Below the pieces are notes generated by a model, which saw only the letters and a list, made by a program, of their open reading frames with translations, searched no databases and was not told where the DNA came from. Below, piece by piece: positions 1 to 8,683 of a stretch of DNA of 64,000 bases. Position numbers and translations under genes: made by a program. This DNA comes from Bacillota bacterium (GTDB lineage Bacteria > Bacillota > Clostridia > Acetivibrionales > DSM-1351), in contig JAEWCZ010000091.1 of assembly GCA_023390335.1 (NCBI GenBank), positions 117,015 through 181,014 on the forward strand, written 5' to 3'. Position 1 is the stretch's first letter. Each line of letters begins with the position of its first letter.

Positions 1-93
1 CCAACCCATAACAGTTACTTTCTCACCTATATTTGAGCTGCTCAGTTCTGTACATTTGTGGCTTCTTTTCAAGCCATGTATTGATTCTCCCAT
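1..93 (-). CDS. aspS: Aspartyl-tRNA synthetase, N-terminal fragment (runs off the window)
   Basis: Only the first 31 codons are in the window, on the minus strand. They start at an ATG preceded by a GGGAGGA ribosome-binding site seven bases upstream. The peptide opens with MGESIHGLKRSHKC and continues to GEKVTVMGW, the usual beginning of the OB-fold anticodon-binding domain of bacterial AspRS. The enzyme charges tRNA-Asp in the cytoplasm. The start lies 30 bases after the hisS stop, giving the common Firmicute hisS-aspS operon. The T-box leader ahead of hisS would therefore control this gene too. The remaining enzyme is outside the window, so its integrity cannot be judged. Confidence 0.9.
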   Translation of the reverse strand, partial: MGESIHGLKRSHKCTELSSSNIGEKVTVMGW

Positions 94-123
94 GTGTTTA
101 TCCTCCCATCAGAATTTTTCTGA

Positions 124-1452
124 TTATATGTTATCCTGTGCTTTTAATTTTTCAATTATCTGTTCAACAGTCATATCAGTCTGATCTCCTGTTGCCATGT
201 CCTTTAATTTATAAATTCCCGATGTAACCTCATCTTCACCAACAACTATTACATAAGGTATACCCAGTTTATCGGCATATGAAAACTTCTTTCCTATTTT
301 TCCTTCATTAAAGTATATTTCAGCAGACACGCCTTCATCCCTAATTTTTGTTGCTATTTCCAAGGCATTTCCCATTGTTCCGTTCATTGGTATTACCAGT
401 ATCTTTGACAGCGTAGCCCTTTTCATTTCTCCAAGAATTCCTGCTTCCCTGAGCTGATAAAACAGCCTTGAAAGACCTATGGAAATACCTACACCCGGCA
501 ATTTTTTTGTTGTATACTTTTGAGCAAGATTGTCATATCTGCCGCCTGAACATACACTTCCGATAGACGGATACTGATTAAGAACAGTTTCGTAAATCGT
601 ACCTGTATAATAGTCCAAGCCTCTTGCAATAGTAAGGTCTATAGTGTAGTTTGACGAAGGAACCTTGAAGGAATCTATGTAATTAACCACTAATTCCAGT
701 TCATTTATAGCCTCATTAAACATCTCATTCTGGATATTCATTTCTCTAAGATTTTTTATTATGTCCCTGCAACTACCCTTAGTTCCTACAAAATCCAGAA
801 CCCTTTGAGCATTTTCCTTGGAAAGTCCTATAGCTTCAAGCTCTTTTAAAACTGCTTCATTGCCTATCTTCTCAAGCTTATCTATAGTTCGTAACACTTC
901 AGTTTTATCTGATACTTTAAGGTCTTCAAAAAAACCGTTTAATACTTTTCTGTTATTTATCCTGATTGTAAAATCATCAAATCCAAGTGCCTTAAAAGTT
1001 GAATAAATAACGCTTAATATTTCAGCATCATTAATTACGCTGAGACTTTCATTTCCTATTATATCTATATCGCATTGATAAAACTCTCTAAATCTGCCCT
1101 TTTGAGGCTTCTCACCCCTAAAAACCTTGCCGATATGATACCTCTTGAATGGAAATGTCAATTCTCCGAAATGCTGTGACACGTACCTAGCAAGCGGAAC
1201 CGTTAGGTCAAATCTCAAAGATAAGTCGTTATCTCCCTTATTAAACCTATATACCTGCTTTTCTGTTTCACCGCCACTTTTTGCCAGCAAAACTTCTGAT
1301 TTTTCAATCATGGGTGTATCAACAGGTATAAAACCGTACTTTTCATATGTTTTTTTAATGGTATCCAGCATGTTGTTAAAAACAATCTGATCAGCCGGCA
1401 ATAATTCCATAAAACCCGGTAATATTGAGGGCGTAATTACTTCTTTTGCCAT
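124..1452 (-). CDS. hisS: Histidyl-tRNA synthetase
   Basis: This class II synthetase attaches histidine to tRNA-His. The 442-residue length is normal for the bacterial enzyme. Family signatures visible are LRFDLTVPLARY (motif 2 region), RGEKPQKGRFREFYQCD, the histidine-specific LDYYTGTIYE, and the C-terminal GVGISIGLSRLF motif 3, followed by the anticodon-binding domain. I place the start at the ATG of MAKEVITPSIL rather than an in-frame ATG six codons upstream, because the alignable protein begins there. It is the first gene of a hisS-aspS operon with its own promoter and T-box leader, separate from hemZ upstream. Confidence 0.95.
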   Translation of the reverse strand: MAKEVITPSILPGFMELLPADQIVFNNMLDTIKKTYEKYGFIPVDTPMIEKSEVLLAKSGGETEKQVYRFNKGDNDLSLRFDLTVPLARYVSQHFGELTFPFKRYHIGKVFRGEKPQKGRFREFYQCDIDIIGNESLSVINDAEILSVIYSTFKALGFDDFTIRINNRKVLNGFFEDLKVSDKTEVLRTIDKLEKIGNEAVLKELEAIGLSKENAQRVLDFVGTKGSCRDIIKNLREMNIQNEMFNEAINELELVVNYIDSFKVPSSNYTIDLTIARGLDYYTGTIYETVLNQYPSIGSVCSGGRYDNLAQKYTTKKLPGVGISIGLSRLFYQLREAGILGEMKRATLSKILVIPMNGTMGNALEIATKIRDEGVSAEIYFNEGKIGKKFSYADKLGIPYVIVVGEDEVTSGIYKLKDMATGDQTDMTVEQIIEKLKAQDNI

Positions 1453-1557
1453 TGTTACAACTCCTATCATAAGTATAATACACTACCAATTATTAACACA
1501 TTAATTGATTATTAAAAGAAATATGTAATTTCTATTGAAAGATTATCCACGAACAGT

Positions 1558-1592
1558 AAAAAACCTCCCGTATCCCAACAAGGGACGAGAGG
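1558..1592 (-). terminator. T-box attenuator terminator
   Basis: On the minus strand CCTCTCGTCCC and GGGATACGGGAGG form a GC-rich stem around a TTGTT loop, followed by TTTTTT. It follows directly on the T-box and is the default stop in the absence of uncharged tRNA. Confidence 0.9.
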
Positions 1593-1806
1593 AACTTCCC
1601 GTGGTGCCACCCTAATGATTCTAAAATAGAACCTACTTAGTTCCTTAACGCGGAAAACGGATGAGTGTTCTCATCAGCCCTTAAGCTATGCTCTAAAGGG
1701 TGTCTTTCAGTAGTCTTACTATAAGCTGCTCTCAGTCCATGACAGCTTTTCCCTTAATAGCAGTACTAATTACTCTTCCCTTTTAAGGCTACTTCCCTAT
1801 TTACAT
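1558..1806 (-). promoter_or_regulatory. T-box leader of the hisS-aspS operon
   Basis: The minus-strand leader carries the conserved T-box AGGGTGGCACCACGGGAAG (1595-1613), which pairs with the tRNA NCCA end, followed by an intrinsic terminator. A stem I can be drawn from AGGG/CCCU and GUAGCCUU/AAGACUAC. Its 3' internal loop reads UGAAAGACAC, so GAC (Asp) and CAC (His) overlap at 1700-1704. The antiterminator bulge reads UGGC, which complements a discriminator G73, found in bacterial tRNA-Asp; bacterial tRNA-His has C73. Leader and terminator are clear, but the exact specifier is inference. Confidence 0.9.
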
Positions 1807-1812
1807 ACATAT

Positions 1813-1841
1813 ATTTTAGAATTTACATCTAAGCTTGTCAA
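1813..1841 (-). promoter_or_regulatory. Sigma-A promoter of the hisS-aspS leader
   Basis: On the minus strand TTGACA and TAAAAT are separated by exactly 17 bases, just upstream of the T-box leader. The -35 box overlaps the last codons of hemZ, so hisS-aspS can be expressed independently of the apt-relA-hemZ group. Confidence 0.75.
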
Positions 1842-3331
1842 TATTTATTATTTTCTTCAGCAAGAATATTGGCTTTTCGTTCAAGCATTTCATCAATTCT
1901 ACCGATATATTCCTCAACACTTTTAACGTTAAAAGATCTTTCTATCCTGTTCATAGGGAAAATTACCTTCGTAACCGCTCCTGCGCCGCAAGCCAGAATC
2001 GTCTGCCGCTCCTCCATGATTTGTATATTATACAAACACTCCATACCAGGTCGACTATATCCTACATTTTCCAAATTTCCCAGAATATTTTTCTGTCTGT
2101 ACAGGTAATAGGGGTTTAACCCCATTTCTTTTGCACTGGCCCGGGCCATATCAACCATTTGGGCTGAATCAACATACTGGGTTTCCAGACTGTAGTTTCC
2201 CATTTCCTTTGTCAGCTGTGAGGCCCTTTTTATGGCCATCGTATGAACAGTTAAGCTATCCGGATTCATCTCTTTTATTTTCTTTAAAGTTGCATCGAAC
2301 ATTTGAACATCTTCTCCGGGTAGTCCGCAAATTAAATCCATATTTATATTGTCAAAACCCATATTCCTTGCTGTGTAAAAAGCCTTTTCCACATCTTCCG
2401 GTTTGTGTAGCCGTCCTATTCTGACAAGGGTTTTTTCATTCATTGTCTGAGGATTTATGCTAATTCGTGAAACCCGGCTGTTTTTAATGACCTTTAGCTT
2501 ATCAACATTTATGGTATCTGGACGACCGGCCTCAAGTGTATATTCTCTAAGATTTTTCATATCAATACACTCTTCTATCCCACTAAGCATACGGCTTAGC
2601 TGCTGCTCATTCAGAGAAGTTGGTGTACCCCCTCCAATATATATGCTTTCAGCAACCAATCCTTTTTCTTTCATAAGTAAGGCAGTGTGCCTTATTTCCT
2701 TCAAAAGTGTATCTACATATACATCAACCATTTTTTTATATTGCGTTATAGTACTTGAACTAAAGGAACAATATAAACAACGGGTAGGGCAAAAAGGAAT
2801 ACCAATGTACAGTGATATATTGTTTCCCTTTGACTCTGTGAACAATTCCCTCTGATTAACTGCTACTTCATATAGAAGCTTTGCTTTATTCTCCGTTACA
2901 AAATAATCCTTGTGTAAAACAGAAAGAATATCGCTCTCTGTCATCTTCCGGTCAATTAACTCATTTACCAATTTAACAGGCCTTATACCTGTCAGGATAC
3001 CCCACGGAATAACCTTGCCGGTATATTGAGTCAGCAATAAAAACAGCTTTCTTTTTAGTAGCCTCTTAAACTCTTTTACTTTAAGCTTATCAGAAGAATC
3101 AATTATTCCTGTGCACGGGAGTCTTATAAGCTCGCTGAAATTCTTAGCCTTAAGGCTTATATTAAAGCAGTTATCTCCATCCTTATAAGACATAGAGCAG
3201 AAAAGAAATGCCCCGGAACACTCATCCCAAGGCTCATCGGATTTCTTTATTTCATTTTGAGCAAAAAATAATTTTGTTACATCCTCAATTTCATAATCAA
3301 AATACTTTGTCTCATTATTGTAAATTAACAT
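1838..3331 (-). CDS. hemZ: Radical SAM coproporphyrinogen dehydrogenase-like protein HemZ
   Basis: This is an oxygen-independent coproporphyrinogen III oxidase-like radical SAM protein of the HemZ branch, acting in or near heme synthesis. The [4Fe-4S]/SAM motif is CPTRCLYCSF (CxxxCxxC), followed by IYIGGGTPTSL and the LEAGRPDTI segment shared with HemN. The long N-terminal extension before the radical SAM core is typical of clostridial HemZ. I use the ATG of MLIYNNETKYF because GAGG lies five bases ahead of it; an ATG six codons upstream has no ribosome-binding site. It follows the MBL-hydrolase gene closely and shares its transcript. Actual dehydrogenase activity has been questioned for some HemN-like proteins. 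Confidence 0.88.
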   Translation of the reverse strand: MLIYNNETKYFDYEIEDVTKLFFAQNEIKKSDEPWDECSGAFLFCSMSYKDGDNCFNISLKAKNFSELIRLPCTGIIDSSDKLKVKEFKRLLKRKLFLLLTQYTGKVIPWGILTGIRPVKLVNELIDRKMTESDILSVLHKDYFVTENKAKLLYEVAVNQRELFTESKGNNISLYIGIPFCPTRCLYCSFSSSTITQYKKMVDVYVDTLLKEIRHTALLMKEKGLVAESIYIGGGTPTSLNEQQLSRMLSGIEECIDMKNLREYTLEAGRPDTINVDKLKVIKNSRVSRISINPQTMNEKTLVRIGRLHKPEDVEKAFYTARNMGFDNINMDLICGLPGEDVQMFDATLKKIKEMNPDSLTVHTMAIKRASQLTKEMGNYSLETQYVDSAQMVDMARASAKEMGLNPYYLYRQKNILGNLENVGYSRPGMECLYNIQIMEERQTILACGAGAVTKVIFPMNRIERSFNVKSVEEYIGRIDEMLERKANILAEENNKY

Positions 3332-3342
3332 TTTATCCTCTT

Positions 3343-3969
3343 TTACCATTGAACAGCATTTTTTATAGGATTACTCCTAATTTCATTTATAATAGTTGTA
3401 CTCCCACCATGACCGGGGTAAACAATGGTTTCACCAGGCAACAAGAAAAGTTTCTCAACAATTGAATTATAAATGTCCGAAAAACTACCGTTAGGTAAAT
3501 CCACTCTACCGTAGCCATACTTAAATAATGTATCTCCGGAGAAAAGCAAGTTTTCAACCTGAAGACAGATAGAGCCTGGTGTATGTCCCGGAGTATGAAT
3601 TACCTTAAACTCCAGATCTCCTAATTTTACATTGTTTCCATCCCTAAGAACTTCATACTTGCTTTCAAAGGTTGCGGCTTTTCCCGTAAATGCAGATACA
3701 TTGAATCTTGCATCTGTCATTGCCTGTTCATCGTCAATATGAATATACACCTTGGCATTTGTTTTTTGTGCTATATCATCAACATACAATAAATGGTCAA
3801 TATGCCCATGGGTAAGTATAATTTTCTTAATACTTGTGTTGGATTCCTTTTCTGCAGCAAATACCTTATCACTGGGAACTCCCGCATCTACCAGAATAGC
3901 TTCTTTTCCGCTTCCAATCAGATAGGAAATAGAGTCGTACAACCCTCCATTTATTGGTTTTACAAACAT
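3343..3969 (-). CDS. MBL-fold metallohydrolase, glyoxalase II-like
   Basis: A compact 208-residue metallo-beta-lactamase-fold protein with the zinc-binding motif THGHIDHL, the second metal histidine in HTPGHTPGSICL, the bridging aspartate in LLFSGDTLF and a late histidine in YPGHGG. These match the glyoxalase II-like YcbL subgroup, which hydrolyses thioesters such as S-lactoylglutathione or related thiols. Clostridia lack classical glutathione metabolism, so the natural substrate is unknown. The start has GGAGG nine bases upstream. The gene sits in the conserved apt-relA-dtd-MBL-hemZ order of clostridia. Confidence 0.88.
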   Translation of the reverse strand: MFVKPINGGLYDSISYLIGSGKEAILVDAGVPSDKVFAAEKESNTSIKKIILTHGHIDHLLYVDDIAQKTNAKVYIHIDDEQAMTDARFNVSAFTGKAATFESKYEVLRDGNNVKLGDLEFKVIHTPGHTPGSICLQVENLLFSGDTLFKYGYGRVDLPNGSFSDIYNSIVEKLFLLPGETIVYPGHGGSTTIINEIRSNPIKNAVQW

Positions 3970-3987
3970 ATTCTGAACCTCCGTAAT

Positions 3988-4437
3988 CTAAAATTCCTTT
4001 TTACTGTCCAGTAAAAGTGTAACCGGACCGTCATTGCTTATATCAACAAGCATATCTGCCTGAAAAATTCCTGTTTCCGTAAGTACACCCGCTTCTCTGC
4101 ACTTGTTAACAAAATGTTCATACAGTTCTTTAGCTATCTCCGGTTTAGCAGCTTTGTCAAACCCGGGTCTTCTACCTTTCCTGCAATCCCCATAAAGTGT
4201 AAACTGTGAAACGACAAGTATATGCCCGCCTATATCCAACAGTGACTTATTCATCTTACCGTTTTCATCCATAAAAATACGCAAATTTAGTATCTTTTCT
4301 GAAAGATATTCTATATCACGGTCGTCATCTTCCTTGCCAACTCCAAGAAGGACCATAAGGCCCTGACCTATGCTTCCCGCAATCTTTTCACTTACAGTAA
4401 CAGTTGATTTCTTTACTCTTTGAACAACTGCTCTCAT
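3988..4437 (-). CDS. dtd: D-aminoacyl-tRNA deacylase
   Basis: This enzyme removes D-amino acids wrongly attached to tRNA. The 149-residue protein starts with MRAVVQRVKKSTVTV and carries SQFTLYGDCRKGRRPGFD, which contains the family SQFTL active-site loop. The second signature is near the C-terminus at NDGPVTLLLDS, where DTD usually has NxGPVT. The gene directly follows relA, as in most Firmicutes, with 15 bases between them. Confidence 0.95.
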   Translation of the reverse strand: MRAVVQRVKKSTVTVSEKIAGSIGQGLMVLLGVGKEDDDRDIEYLSEKILNLRIFMDENGKMNKSLLDIGGHILVVSQFTLYGDCRKGRRPGFDKAAKPEIAKELYEHFVNKCREAGVLTETGIFQADMLVDISNDGPVTLLLDSKKEF

Positions 4438-4452
4438 TTACATAACCCCCGA

Positions 4453-6633
4453 TTATTGTTTGTTTCTGGTTACGTCAAATACGCTGTCTATTTTTCTCAG
4501 TCTTTTAATTATTTTTTCAAGCTGCTCAGTGTTTGTTATCTCAAGGGTAAGAGTTATAATAGTAATTTGTTCCTTGGTGGTCCTTGCATTGACTGCCTTT
4601 ATAGGTATTTTTGCTTCTGTGATACAGTTGGTAACATCCAGTAGAAGAGAAGTCCTATCATTAGCCATTAGGGTTATATCTGCCTTATAAGCTACGTCAT
4701 TTGTGCTACGCCACTTAACGTCTATAAGTCTTTCTTCTTCCTCCGGATCAGCAGAAATATTTATACAGTCGCTTCTGTGAACCGAAACACCTCTTCCCCT
4801 GGTTATATAACCTATTATCTCATCACCTGGAACAGGGTTGCAGCATCTTGATAAACGTACAAGACAATTATCAATTCCCTTTACTACTACACCGCTTTCA
4901 AGAGTGTGTTTTTTCTTTCTGTCATTTTTGGTCTGGGCTATTGTTTCCAGTATTTCTTCTAATTCTTCAGGCTTAAGTGTCTTTTTGAATTCTTCCTTGA
5001 GTCTCATTATGACCTTATTAGCCGTAATTGCTCCATACCCTACTCCGGCATATAAATCTTCCTGAGATGCAAAATTGTATTTTTTTAATACAATTTCAAC
5101 CCATTCGGTTCTAAATAGCTGTGTATAGGACAAACCTTGCTTTTTAAGCTCACGCTCAAGCATTTCCTTGCCCCTGATAATATTTTCTTCACGCTTTTCC
5201 TTTTTAAACCACTGATTAATCTTACTTTTCGCCTGACTGCTTTTAACAATTTTGAGCCAATCCCTGCTAGGGCCATGAATTGTTGATGAGGTAAGAATAT
5301 CTATTATATCGCCGTTTTTCAGCTTGTAATCTATAGGTTCCATTTTACCGTTTATCTTGGCACCTATCATTTTATTACCGATTGCACTGTGTATTGCATA
5401 GGCGAAATCTACGGGTGTTGACCCCACAGGAAGATTTATAACATCGCCTTTTGGTGTAAATACAAATACCTCGTCGGTAAACAGGTCAATCTTAAGGGTT
5501 TCCATAAATTCGCTTTCGTCTCTGGTATCCTTCTGCCATTCCAGAAGTTGCCTGAGCCATGCAAATTTATTGTCCGAATCTTTTGCATTGTTAATTCCTT
5601 CTTTATATTTCCAATGCGCCGCAATACCAACCTCTGCAACCCTGTGCATATCCCACGTTCTAATCTGTACCTCGAAAGGTTGTCCTTCTGGACCAATTAA
5701 TGTGGTATGTAAAGATTGGTACATATTTGGTTTTGGCATGGCAATATAATCTTTGAATCTGCCGGGCATGGGCTTGTATAGTTCATGTACAAGCCCTAGC
5801 ACGGCATAGCAATCTTTTACTGAATTTACAATTATTCTAAAAGCAAACAAGTCATATATTTGTTCAAGTGTCTTGTTTTGCTTTACCATCTTTCTGTAAA
5901 TACTGTAGAAGTGCTTTGGTCTTCCATCTATTTGTGCATTTTCTATTCCAAGTTCATTTGTTTTTTCTCGTAGAGTATCGATGATTATTGTTATATATGC
6001 TTCTCTTTGTTTTCGCTTTGTATTAATTTTTTCAACAAGATCGTAGTATCCCTTTGGATCGAGATATCTGAGACAAATATCTTCAAGCTCCCACTTAATT
6101 TTAGAAATACCAAGCCTATGGGCAAGAGGAGCATATATCTCAAGGGTTTCTCTTGCTTTTTCAAGCTGTTTGTCCTGAGTCATGTACTTAAGGGTTCTCA
6201 TATTATGAAGCCGATCTGCAAGTTTTATCATAATAACCCTGATATCCTTAGCCATGGCTAAAAACATTTTACGTAGATTCTCAACCTGCTGCTCTTCTTT
6301 TGTAGTGAACGGGATCTTTCCCAGTTTGGTTACACCATCCACCAGTTCTGCTACTTCTTGTCCAAACTGAGCTTTCAGCTGATCGTAAGTACATGTTGTA
6401 TCTTCTATGGTGTCATGTAAAAGGGCAGCAACAAGCGCCGTACAATCCAGCTCCATCTCGGCAAGAATTATAGCGACCTCAACCGGATGAATAATGTATG
6501 GCTCTCCTGATATTCTCTGTTGACCCATGTGCGCTGCTTTCGAAACAGAGTATGCTTTTTCAAGCATTTCAAAGTTGCAGCTAGAGTCATATTTTTTTAC
6601 TTTCTCAACGAGTACCGAAAAGCTGTCTATCAA
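4453..6633 (-). CDS. relA: Bifunctional (p)ppGpp synthetase/hydrolase
   Basis: This RSH enzyme makes and degrades the alarmone (p)ppGpp. The hydrolase HD domain is intact (ALLHDTIEDT). The synthetase domain has RFKDYIAMPKPNMYQSLHT and EVQIRTWDMH, then come the TGS domain (VFVFTPKGDVINLPVGSTPVDFAYA) read as two halves, a zinc-finger-like region with LSRCCNPVPGDEIIGY, and a C-terminal ACT domain. I place the start at a TTG preceded by GGAGGG five bases upstream. A TTG seven codons earlier has no such site. The length, 726 residues, is normal. It sits between apt and dtd. Confidence 0.94.
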   Translation of the reverse strand: MIDSFSVLVEKVKKYDSSCNFEMLEKAYSVSKAAHMGQQRISGEPYIIHPVEVAIILAEMELDCTALVAALLHDTIEDTTCTYDQLKAQFGQEVAELVDGVTKLGKIPFTTKEEQQVENLRKMFLAMAKDIRVIMIKLADRLHNMRTLKYMTQDKQLEKARETLEIYAPLAHRLGISKIKWELEDICLRYLDPKGYYDLVEKINTKRKQREAYITIIIDTLREKTNELGIENAQIDGRPKHFYSIYRKMVKQNKTLEQIYDLFAFRIIVNSVKDCYAVLGLVHELYKPMPGRFKDYIAMPKPNMYQSLHTTLIGPEGQPFEVQIRTWDMHRVAEVGIAAHWKYKEGINNAKDSDNKFAWLRQLLEWQKDTRDESEFMETLKIDLFTDEVFVFTPKGDVINLPVGSTPVDFAYAIHSAIGNKMIGAKINGKMEPIDYKLKNGDIIDILTSSTIHGPSRDWLKIVKSSQAKSKINQWFKKEKREENIIRGKEMLERELKKQGLSYTQLFRTEWVEIVLKKYNFASQEDLYAGVGYGAITANKVIMRLKEEFKKTLKPEELEEILETIAQTKNDRKKKHTLESGVVVKGIDNCLVRLSRCCNPVPGDEIIGYITRGRGVSVHRSDCINISADPEEEERLIDVKWRSTNDVAYKADITLMANDRTSLLLDVTNCITEAKIPIKAVNARTTKEQITIITLTLEITNTEQLEKIIKRLRKIDSVFDVTRNKQ

Positions 6634-6687
6634 TGTGTCCCTCCACCTGTCCAAACGACTCCCGAATGGATTACAAATTTAATCTTG

Positions 6688-7203
6688 TTAGAACTTCACT
6701 ATGGATTCGACTTTATAACCTTTGAGCTTATCTCTTCCATTCAGTGACGCAATCTCAATAAAGTAAACTATGCCTGCAACCTCTCCTCCCAGCTTTTCAA
6801 TAAGTCTAATATTAGCTTGAGTTGTTCCGCCTGTTGCAAGAAGATCATCAACGATTAATACTCTCTGGCCCGGCTTGACTGCATCTGCATGCATTTCAAG
6901 GACATCTTTACCGTATTCCAAATCATATTCTTCACGTATGGTTTTATATGGAAGTTTTCCTTTCTTTCTTACAGGAACAAAGCCTTTACTCATGTGGTAT
7001 GCCAGGGGTGCACCAAAAATAAATCCTCTTGACTCTGAACCTACAATAACATCAAAATCTCCCATCTCTTCCGCCAGTATCCTGAAGGAATCCATACACG
7101 TTCTGAATGCCTCCGCATCCTGAAGAACTGTGGTAATATCGATAAAATCGATTCCTTCCTTAGGAAAGTCCATAACATGTCTGAGTTTATCTTTAAAATT
7201 CAT
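6688..7203 (-). CDS. apt: Adenine phosphoribosyltransferase
   Basis: This enzyme converts adenine and PRPP into AMP in purine salvage. The 171-residue protein has the family start (KLRHVMDFPKEGIDFIDITT), the purine-site SRGFIFG and the PRPP-binding loop VLIVDDLLATGGT. An AGAGGAG ribosome-binding site precedes the ATG. It is the first gene of the apt-relA-dtd-MBL-hemZ run, and 54 bases separate it from relA. Confidence 0.95.
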   Translation of the reverse strand: MNFKDKLRHVMDFPKEGIDFIDITTVLQDAEAFRTCMDSFRILAEEMGDFDVIVGSESRGFIFGAPLAYHMSKGFVPVRKKGKLPYKTIREEYDLEYGKDVLEMHADAVKPGQRVLIVDDLLATGGTTQANIRLIEKLGGEVAGIVYFIEIASLNGRDKLKGYKVESIVKF

Positions 7204-7398
7204 AGTAAACTCCTCTCATAAATAAATATTATATCATACATAATATTATTATAAATAAATAAATTCTTAGTTACAAGGATGGATAATTTTAATGTAGGAA
7301 AATATTATATTTTGTCCTTTCGAACTACATGACTTTTTTCTTTAGTTAATAAAAAAATGAATCTTAATCAAATCCCACTTTTGCTTTCGGAATAACCT

Positions 7399-7449
7399 AA
7401 AAAACTTGCATACCAGCATTTGTTACTCCATATGTCTGGCATGCAAGTA
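7399..7449 (-). terminator. Terminator after the RTX-repeat gene
   Basis: On the minus strand ACTTGCATGCCAG pairs with CTGGTATGCAAGT over a loop of about 19 bases and is followed by TTTTTT. It lies 40 bases after the stop of the RTX-repeat gene. Confidence 0.75.
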
Positions 7450-7488
7450 ATTTCTAATACAATAATAAAAAATGATATTATCTATACT

Positions 7489-8559
7489 TTATACAGATTG
7501 ATGTACCCAAAATTGAGATAGTATATTTTGTACATCCTGAGGTTTATCCTGGATAGCTTGTTCCCAGGACATTCCATTTTGTTGGGTAAAGGCTGCCATT
7601 GCCTGAACAAGTTGTTCAACCTGAGTATTGTTAAGTATACCACCATCCGAAGTTTTAAATTCTTCAACCTGGTTGTAACTACCTGAATACCATGAGTTGA
7701 TAGTTATGGTATCCGTTGTTCCATTTATAGAAACCATCAGGTTATTACTCTCATGGGTAAATATAAGTTTTAGTAGCTCTTCACCAAATGTCACAGTATC
7801 TTTGTTACCAGAGGTTGTATCAGAATCGTATATGGTATCAGTTCCGTCACCCAACCCAAATATGTAGGTGTCGTTGCCGGAGCTTCCTTCCATGTAATCC
7901 GTACCGGTATATCCTGCCAAGGTATCATTACCGTTTCCTCCATACAGCTTATCATCACCATTTCCGCCATCTATGCTATCATTTCCGTCATAACCATAAA
8001 TGATATCATTTCCTCCAAAGCCTTTGAGTATCTCATTATAACTGCTTAATCCGTCACTAAAACCATTTAGCTTATCATCATCTTCTGTTCCCCAAATACC
8101 TATTGGCTGTTGTGTTATAGCTGCCACATCCCACACAGTTCCGTCTGCAAACTGGATTTGCTCTATCTTGTTCACCATGTTTGTGGAGTCATAGTTGCTA
8201 CCATAATTCGGATTAAAGTAATCCTTCACTATCAGTTTATCTGTAGTCCCGTTAATGCTGAGTTCCAAATCGTTACTGTACCTTTTGATTATTATATCGC
8301 TAGGCAGCACATCATCTTTTATACTTATGATATCCAGATTTCCAACTGTTGTGTCGGTGTCTTTTATTGTATCTACTCCATACCCTCTGCCGAATATGTA
8401 GGTGTCATTGCCATTACCTTTATAGCCTACATACTTTCCGTTTCCATCTAATGTATCATTTCCAGCTCCCCCATCTACTATGTCATCACCAGTCTCTCCA
8501 TACAAGTTATCATCTCCTTCATCTCCCATAAGGCTATCATTACCTGTACTTCCATACAT
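7489..8559 (-). CDS. RTX-type calcium-binding repeat protein; frame lacks a proper start
   Basis: The protein consists of two arrays of GGxGxDxLx nonapeptides, such as GNGDDKLYGGNGNDTLAG, each followed by a segment with (I)QFADGTVWD or EEFKTSDGG typical of the hemolysin-type calcium-binding related domain. Such repeats fold into a parallel beta-roll that binds calcium, normally outside the cell. No signal peptide or catalytic domain is visible. The same frame, still encoding repeats (SGSGNDIIYLGEGND), stays open upstream to 8691 with no ATG, GTG or TTG. The only start with a good ribosome-binding site (8684) is one frame off and stops after six codons. The gene is therefore probably frameshifted, or the sequence has an indel near 8670; the ATG used here is simply the first in frame. 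Confidence 0.7.
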   Translation of the reverse strand: MYGSTGNDSLMGDEGDDNLYGETGDDIVDGGAGNDTLDGNGKYVGYKGNGNDTYIFGRGYGVDTIKDTDTTVGNLDIISIKDDVLPSDIIIKRYSNDLELSINGTTDKLIVKDYFNPNYGSNYDSTNMVNKIEQIQFADGTVWDVAAITQQPIGIWGTEDDDKLNGFSDGLSSYNEILKGFGGNDIIYGYDGNDSIDGGNGDDKLYGGNGNDTLAGYTGTDYMEGSSGNDTYIFGLGDGTDTIYDSDTTSGNKDTVTFGEELLKLIFTHESNNLMVSINGTTDTITINSWYSGSYNQVEEFKTSDGGILNNTQVEQLVQAMAAFTQQNGMSWEQAIQDKPQDVQNILSQFWVHQSV

Positions 8560-8683
8560 TGTGTCGTTTCCGGCTCCTCCATTTATTACATCATTTCCTC
8601 CATCTGCCGCTACAGAGTCATTTCCTTCTCCTAAGTATATTATGTCATTTCCTGATCCCGATCTTATACTGTCGTCGTTATCA

